This document shows positions 48,435-50,864 of a stretch of DNA of 50,864 nt, piece by piece (the first letter of the stretch is position 1; the number at the start of each line of letters is the position of its first letter). The notes under the pieces were generated by a model that was not told the DNA's origin, ran no database searches, and was given only the letters and a program-made list of their open reading frames with translations. The stretch is from positions 1-50,864 of the forward strand of contig JAHWHG010000018.1 in assembly GCA_019323515.1 (NCBI GenBank), written 5' to 3'. The DNA is from Candidatus Woesearchaeota archaeon. GTDB lineage: Archaea; Nanobdellota; Nanobdellia; Woesearchaeales; JAHWHD01. The position numbers and the translations under genes were made by a program.

Positions 48435-50350
48435 TATATACCACCAATGCTTGGTCCGCCGAACCTGTCGAACGGAGATGTCCTGTAAGGGATAAAGAAG
48501 TGATCACTTCTCATAGCAATACGAGCCCAGTTTAAAATTGCAGCTCCTGCAACCTTGTAAGCGATTGTGTAAGGTCTTCTCTTTCTCTTGAAAGCTTCAT
48601 AAGTAATCTGTCTTACCTTTTCTACAATTTCCTCAAGTTCTTCTCTTGTGTCTACAACGCCTTCTAATTTTAATTTATAATGGTCCTTGAATGTTGTTTC
48701 TGGTTTTTGACCATATTTGATTTTCATCTCAGCTACTTTATTGAATAAAGCGTTTAGGTTGTATTTCTTAACAACTGCCATTACATCTTTTGTGGTTCTG
48801 ATTTCCTTTCTAGCAGCAAGAAGCTGTTCTTTTGAAACTAAGGAACGCATATGTTTAAGCAGGCCATAGCTTGCATCTGGTTTTTCTTCAGCTGCCCTAT
48901 AGAGAACTGCCTGAAGGTAATGACCTAGAGGAACTTTAGGTGTAACAACATAAGGTGCTTTCTTAACCTCTGGATGCTGTTCAAGTTCAACCTGTTTATA
49001 TTTTAGGTATGAAGAAAAGCCTTGTTCACCTGCCCTGTAAAGTTCGTCTCTTTCTGTGTTTAGTTTTCCAAACTTGATTGCAAGCTCTGTCCTTAATTTA
49101 TTATTCTGTTCTTTTTCAATATCAATTGATTTCTTCTTATCTTCAAATTGTTTGATTTTGGAGTTAAGAGTATTAAGTCTTCTTAAATCTAATTTAGAAG
49201 GGTCTTTAGAGGAAGCAATTCGAGATGAAACCCTTGCCTTTTCCTGCTTTAAACGATTTAGAGTTGCATAAAAGTTCATGTGCTCCTGTGTAGCACTCTT
49301 AGATTCAGCTGCAAACACTTCAAGATTTTTCTGTTGTTTGTAGTTGTCATTTGCTCTTTTCTTAATCTTAGAAAACATTTTCTGTCCTGCAGGAGAAAGA
49401 TTAGTGCATGCAGACATATAATTATAGTTTTTTGGAGCTGCGTGTTTTCTGTTAGCTTTCCATGCTGCCAGGTCAAAATGTTTTCTTCCGTCTGCTCCTG
49501 TTTTGTAGAATGCATTGAAAGGTTTAAATGATTGTACAACTGGTGCTATTGTTCTTGGTGTAGTTTGAGCCCTTGTATAAGTCCTTTGCCCTGGCATCAC
49601 AAACTTATCTGCTTTTATCTTAAGATATGCTGCTTTAACTTTGTCTGCAAGGTCCTTAGTAAGGTCTTTTTCAAAATCGCACACAATTCCGTTTGGTTTT
49701 TTGAAAGCTCCCTGAAGTTGATATGAAACCTTGTTACCTTTTCTAACCTGGAGAACACCAAACCCTAGATAATTACTATGGTCTCCATTGAATACTTTCC
49801 TACCGTTATTATATCTTAGTGTTTCAATATAATTGCCAAGCTTTTCTGCGTGTTGTTCATTAGTGCAGAGTGGCATGTAATCGTTAACTTGCATCTGTTC
49901 TATTTTCTTTACAACAGGTCTTTTCTTTGCTGCCTTTTTCTTAGCTGCTGGTTTTTTAGCAGGCTTAGGTTTTGGAAGTGGTTTTGGTGTTACAACTGGT
50001 TTTGGTTTTGGTTTAGATGGTTTCTTTGCAGCTTCCTTAGCTCCTAGTACATTAAGAAGGTATTTACCATTACCTGCATCAATAGCATGCAGTTGTTTAA
50101 CCTCTATATTAGAATCATCAGTGTCATAAAACTTGTCCTTTGCCAGGAAACTTTTTTTGCTGAATCCTGGCTGAGCTCTTAGGTAAGCTCTTTTTGATTT
50201 AAGATCTTTTCTTTTTGAGAGTTCTGTATATTGTCCTTTTGTAAGAGTTTGCGGTTTTATTAATGGAACATCAGCAAATAGAGTAGTAGAAAGAATCGCT
50301 GCTCCACCGAGGATAGCTAAAGCCTTCTTTAATTTGTTCTCTAGAGTCAT
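48434..50350 (-). CDS. Exported protein with Lys/Pro linker, first gene of the surface operon
   Basis: 638 residues from ATG 50350, chosen because GAGGATGG lies 7 nt ahead; a GTG 8 codons upstream opens the frame but would put the signal peptide further in. Signal peptide region KKALAILGGAAILSTTLFAD. A Lys/Pro/Ala linker (KPKPAKKPAAKKKAAKKRPV) at about 128-158. The middle has SACTNLSPAGQKMFSKIKKR and a coiled coil (LNRLKQEKARVSSRIASSKD, LNTLNSKIKQFEDKKKSIDI). The end is YRTSPFDRFGGPSIGGI. No known family. The stop shares one base with the start of the giant gene (TAATG). Confidence 0.6.
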   Translation of the reverse strand: MTLENKLKKALAILGGAAILSTTLFADVPLIKPQTLTKGQYTELSKRKDLKSKRAYLRAQPGFSKKSFLAKDKFYDTDDSNIEVKQLHAIDAGNGKYLLNVLGAKEAAKKPSKPKPKPVVTPKPLPKPKPAKKPAAKKKAAKKRPVVKKIEQMQVNDYMPLCTNEQHAEKLGNYIETLRYNNGRKVFNGDHSNYLGFGVLQVRKGNKVSYQLQGAFKKPNGIVCDFEKDLTKDLADKVKAAYLKIKADKFVMPGQRTYTRAQTTPRTIAPVVQSFKPFNAFYKTGADGRKHFDLAAWKANRKHAAPKNYNYMSACTNLSPAGQKMFSKIKKRANDNYKQQKNLEVFAAESKSATQEHMNFYATLNRLKQEKARVSSRIASSKDPSKLDLRRLNTLNSKIKQFEDKKKSIDIEKEQNNKLRTELAIKFGKLNTERDELYRAGEQGFSSYLKYKQVELEQHPEVKKAPYVVTPKVPLGHYLQAVLYRAAEEKPDASYGLLKHMRSLVSKEQLLAARKEIRTTKDVMAVVKKYNLNALFNKVAEMKIKYGQKPETTFKDHYKLKLEGVVDTREELEEIVEKVRQITYEAFKRKRRPYTIAYKVAGAAILNWARIAMRSDHFFIPYRTSPFDRFGGPSIGGI

Positions 50351-50400
50351 ATTTTGAAACCATCCTCTAAACACCCTTAATTCAGGTATAATGCAGGAAA

Positions 50401-50418
50401 GTTATTTAAATCTTTCGA
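50401..50418 (-). promoter_or_regulatory. Promoter of the surface-protein operon
   Basis: Minus-strand ATTCGAAAGATTTAAATAAC: BRE CGAAAG plus TATA ATTTAAATA. Predicted start near 50380, leaving about 30 nt of leader with the GAGGATGG ribosome-binding site. Confidence 0.6.
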
Positions 50419-50532
50419 ATTGGTTACTATTGAGGTGTAATAACATCAATTGTTCTTATTATGATGTATATATAATAGAGAGAACCAGGATAGAATAACC
50501 TTTATATACTCATTTTCAATCTAAGGAAGTAT

Positions 50533-50639
50533 GCCCCTGTAGTATAGTGGATACTTGCGTCAAAGCAAGGTTTTGGCGCAGCCAAAAAGTACGTACGGTT
50601 GCGGTCCGTAAGACCGGAGTTCGATTCTTCGCAGGGGCG
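50533..50639 (+). tRNA. tRNA-Arg(GCG) with a D-loop intron
   Basis: Acceptor GCCCCTG/CAGGGGC, anticodon arm TACGG-TTGCGGT-CCGTA (GCG, reads CGC/CGU), T-arm CGGAG-TTCGATT-CTTCG, discriminator G. The D-arm (GTAT...GTAC) encloses 43 nt instead of about 8. Inside are two hairpins: CTTGC-GTCAAA-GCAAG (50554-50569) and TTTTGGC-GCA-GCCAAAA (50571-50587). Removing about 50553-50586 (34 nt; TGG pairs CCA with bulges ATA and AAA) gives a 73-nt tRNA. Splice sites are less certain than in the other tRNAs because only 3 bp support the central helix and the second hairpin competes. Confidence 0.82.
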
Positions 50640-50864
50640 TGAGTGAAACGAACGTTCCTGGGAAGCCAGGGAATTTGTTTTAAATTCCTGCTGCTTCGCA
50701 GGGGCGTTTTTTGTTTTCTCGTGCTATTCGAGCACAGCGAGAATAGTACACAGGTTGATAAGGGTGAAGCCCTTATCTGGGTCAGGGGCGTTTTACTTCT
50801 TACAAACACTCATCCCTAAATAAGTATAAAGAGTGCAGCTGTTAAGGTATTGTGTTATTGCAAG
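50640..50864 (+). other. tRNA-Arg downstream region: hairpins and two partial copies of the tRNA 3' end
   Basis: CTTCGCAGGGGCG, the tRNA 3' end (50627-50639), recurs at 50694-50706 followed by TTTTTT. CAGGGGCGTTTT recurs at 50783-50794. Hairpins between: CCTGG/CCAGG (50657-50670), GGAATTT/AAATTCC (50670-50688), GTGCT/AGCAC (50721-50735), ATAAGGG/CCCTTAT (50758-50776). No protein gene. T-tracts after the second and third copies may be terminators. The remainder to 50864 holds nothing I can assign. Confidence 0.55.

Overview
The window looks like a piece of an AT-rich DPANN archaeal chromosome, most likely Woesearchaeota/Pacearchaeota-like. The domain-level signs are an archaeal 16S 5' end, eL41, eS1, eIF6, TFB, prefoldin alpha, Rpp21, an NreA-type repair protein, archaeal-type TyrRS and ArgRS, DUF5679 and PGF-pre-PGF domains, and TATA/BRE promoters. 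First genes of transcription units tend to be leaderless (ATG about 25-28 nt after the TATA box). Internal genes use GAGGTG or GGGGGAT Shine-Dalgarno sites. The lineage is inferred from gene content; no search was run.

Layout. 1-2.2 kb: 5' part of a 16S rRNA gene, a 33-codon eL41 gene, and four tRNA genes (Ile-UAU, Glu-UUC, Gly-GCC, Val-UAC), all apparently interrupted by bulge-helix-bulge introns, two of them twice. 2.2-6.6 kb: ScpA and the conserved eIF6 - small ORF - prefoldin alpha - FtsY translation/secretion group. 6.6-12.1 kb: small membrane proteins, a lipoprotein, a Hel308-like protein cut down to its first RecA domain, an M50-type protease, a zinc ribbon, eS1 and an MnmC-like methyltransferase. 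12.1-14.4 kb: a disturbed region with a frameshifted ORF and a secreted metalloprotease gene between two 28-bp direct repeats. 14.4-23.6 kb: XPD helicase, TFB, secreted/hypothetical proteins, GNAT, winged-helix regulator, a large NTP-transferase-like protein and a RecJ-like DHH nuclease. 23.6-26.5 kb: a nucleotidyltransferase operon facing a rubredoxin / ferredoxin-thioredoxin reductase / two-helix membrane protein operon. 26.5-32.2 kb: NreA with a PCNA-binding tail, an HPF-like protein, a B3/B4-domain protein, then TyrRS and ArgRS, preceded by an 18-codon ORF ending Tyr-Arg-Tyr-Arg. 32.2-38.6 kb: radical SAM protein, phospholipase C/nuclease-like protein, a truncated Dph2, an operon of unknown small proteins behind a structured leader, and two structured RNA genes. 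38.6-40.7 kb: a winged-helix/Nudix regulator, a Nudix hydrolase, Rpp21 and a Nip7-like protein. 40.7-50.4 kb: a three-gene surface-protein operon whose middle gene encodes 1931 residues. 50.5 kb to end: tRNA-Arg(GCG) with a D-loop intron, followed by two partial copies of its 3' end.

The strongest candidates for something undescribed are: (i) the concentration of tRNA introns, including T-loop and D-loop positions and a 12-nt intron; (ii) the possible Tyr/Arg leader peptide ahead of TyrRS-ArgRS; (iii) the locus at 36-38 kb combining a structured leader, small proteins and two TATA-driven structured RNAs. Reduced or degenerate genes (Hel308-like, Dph2, the regulator's Nudix box) fit a shrinking genome.
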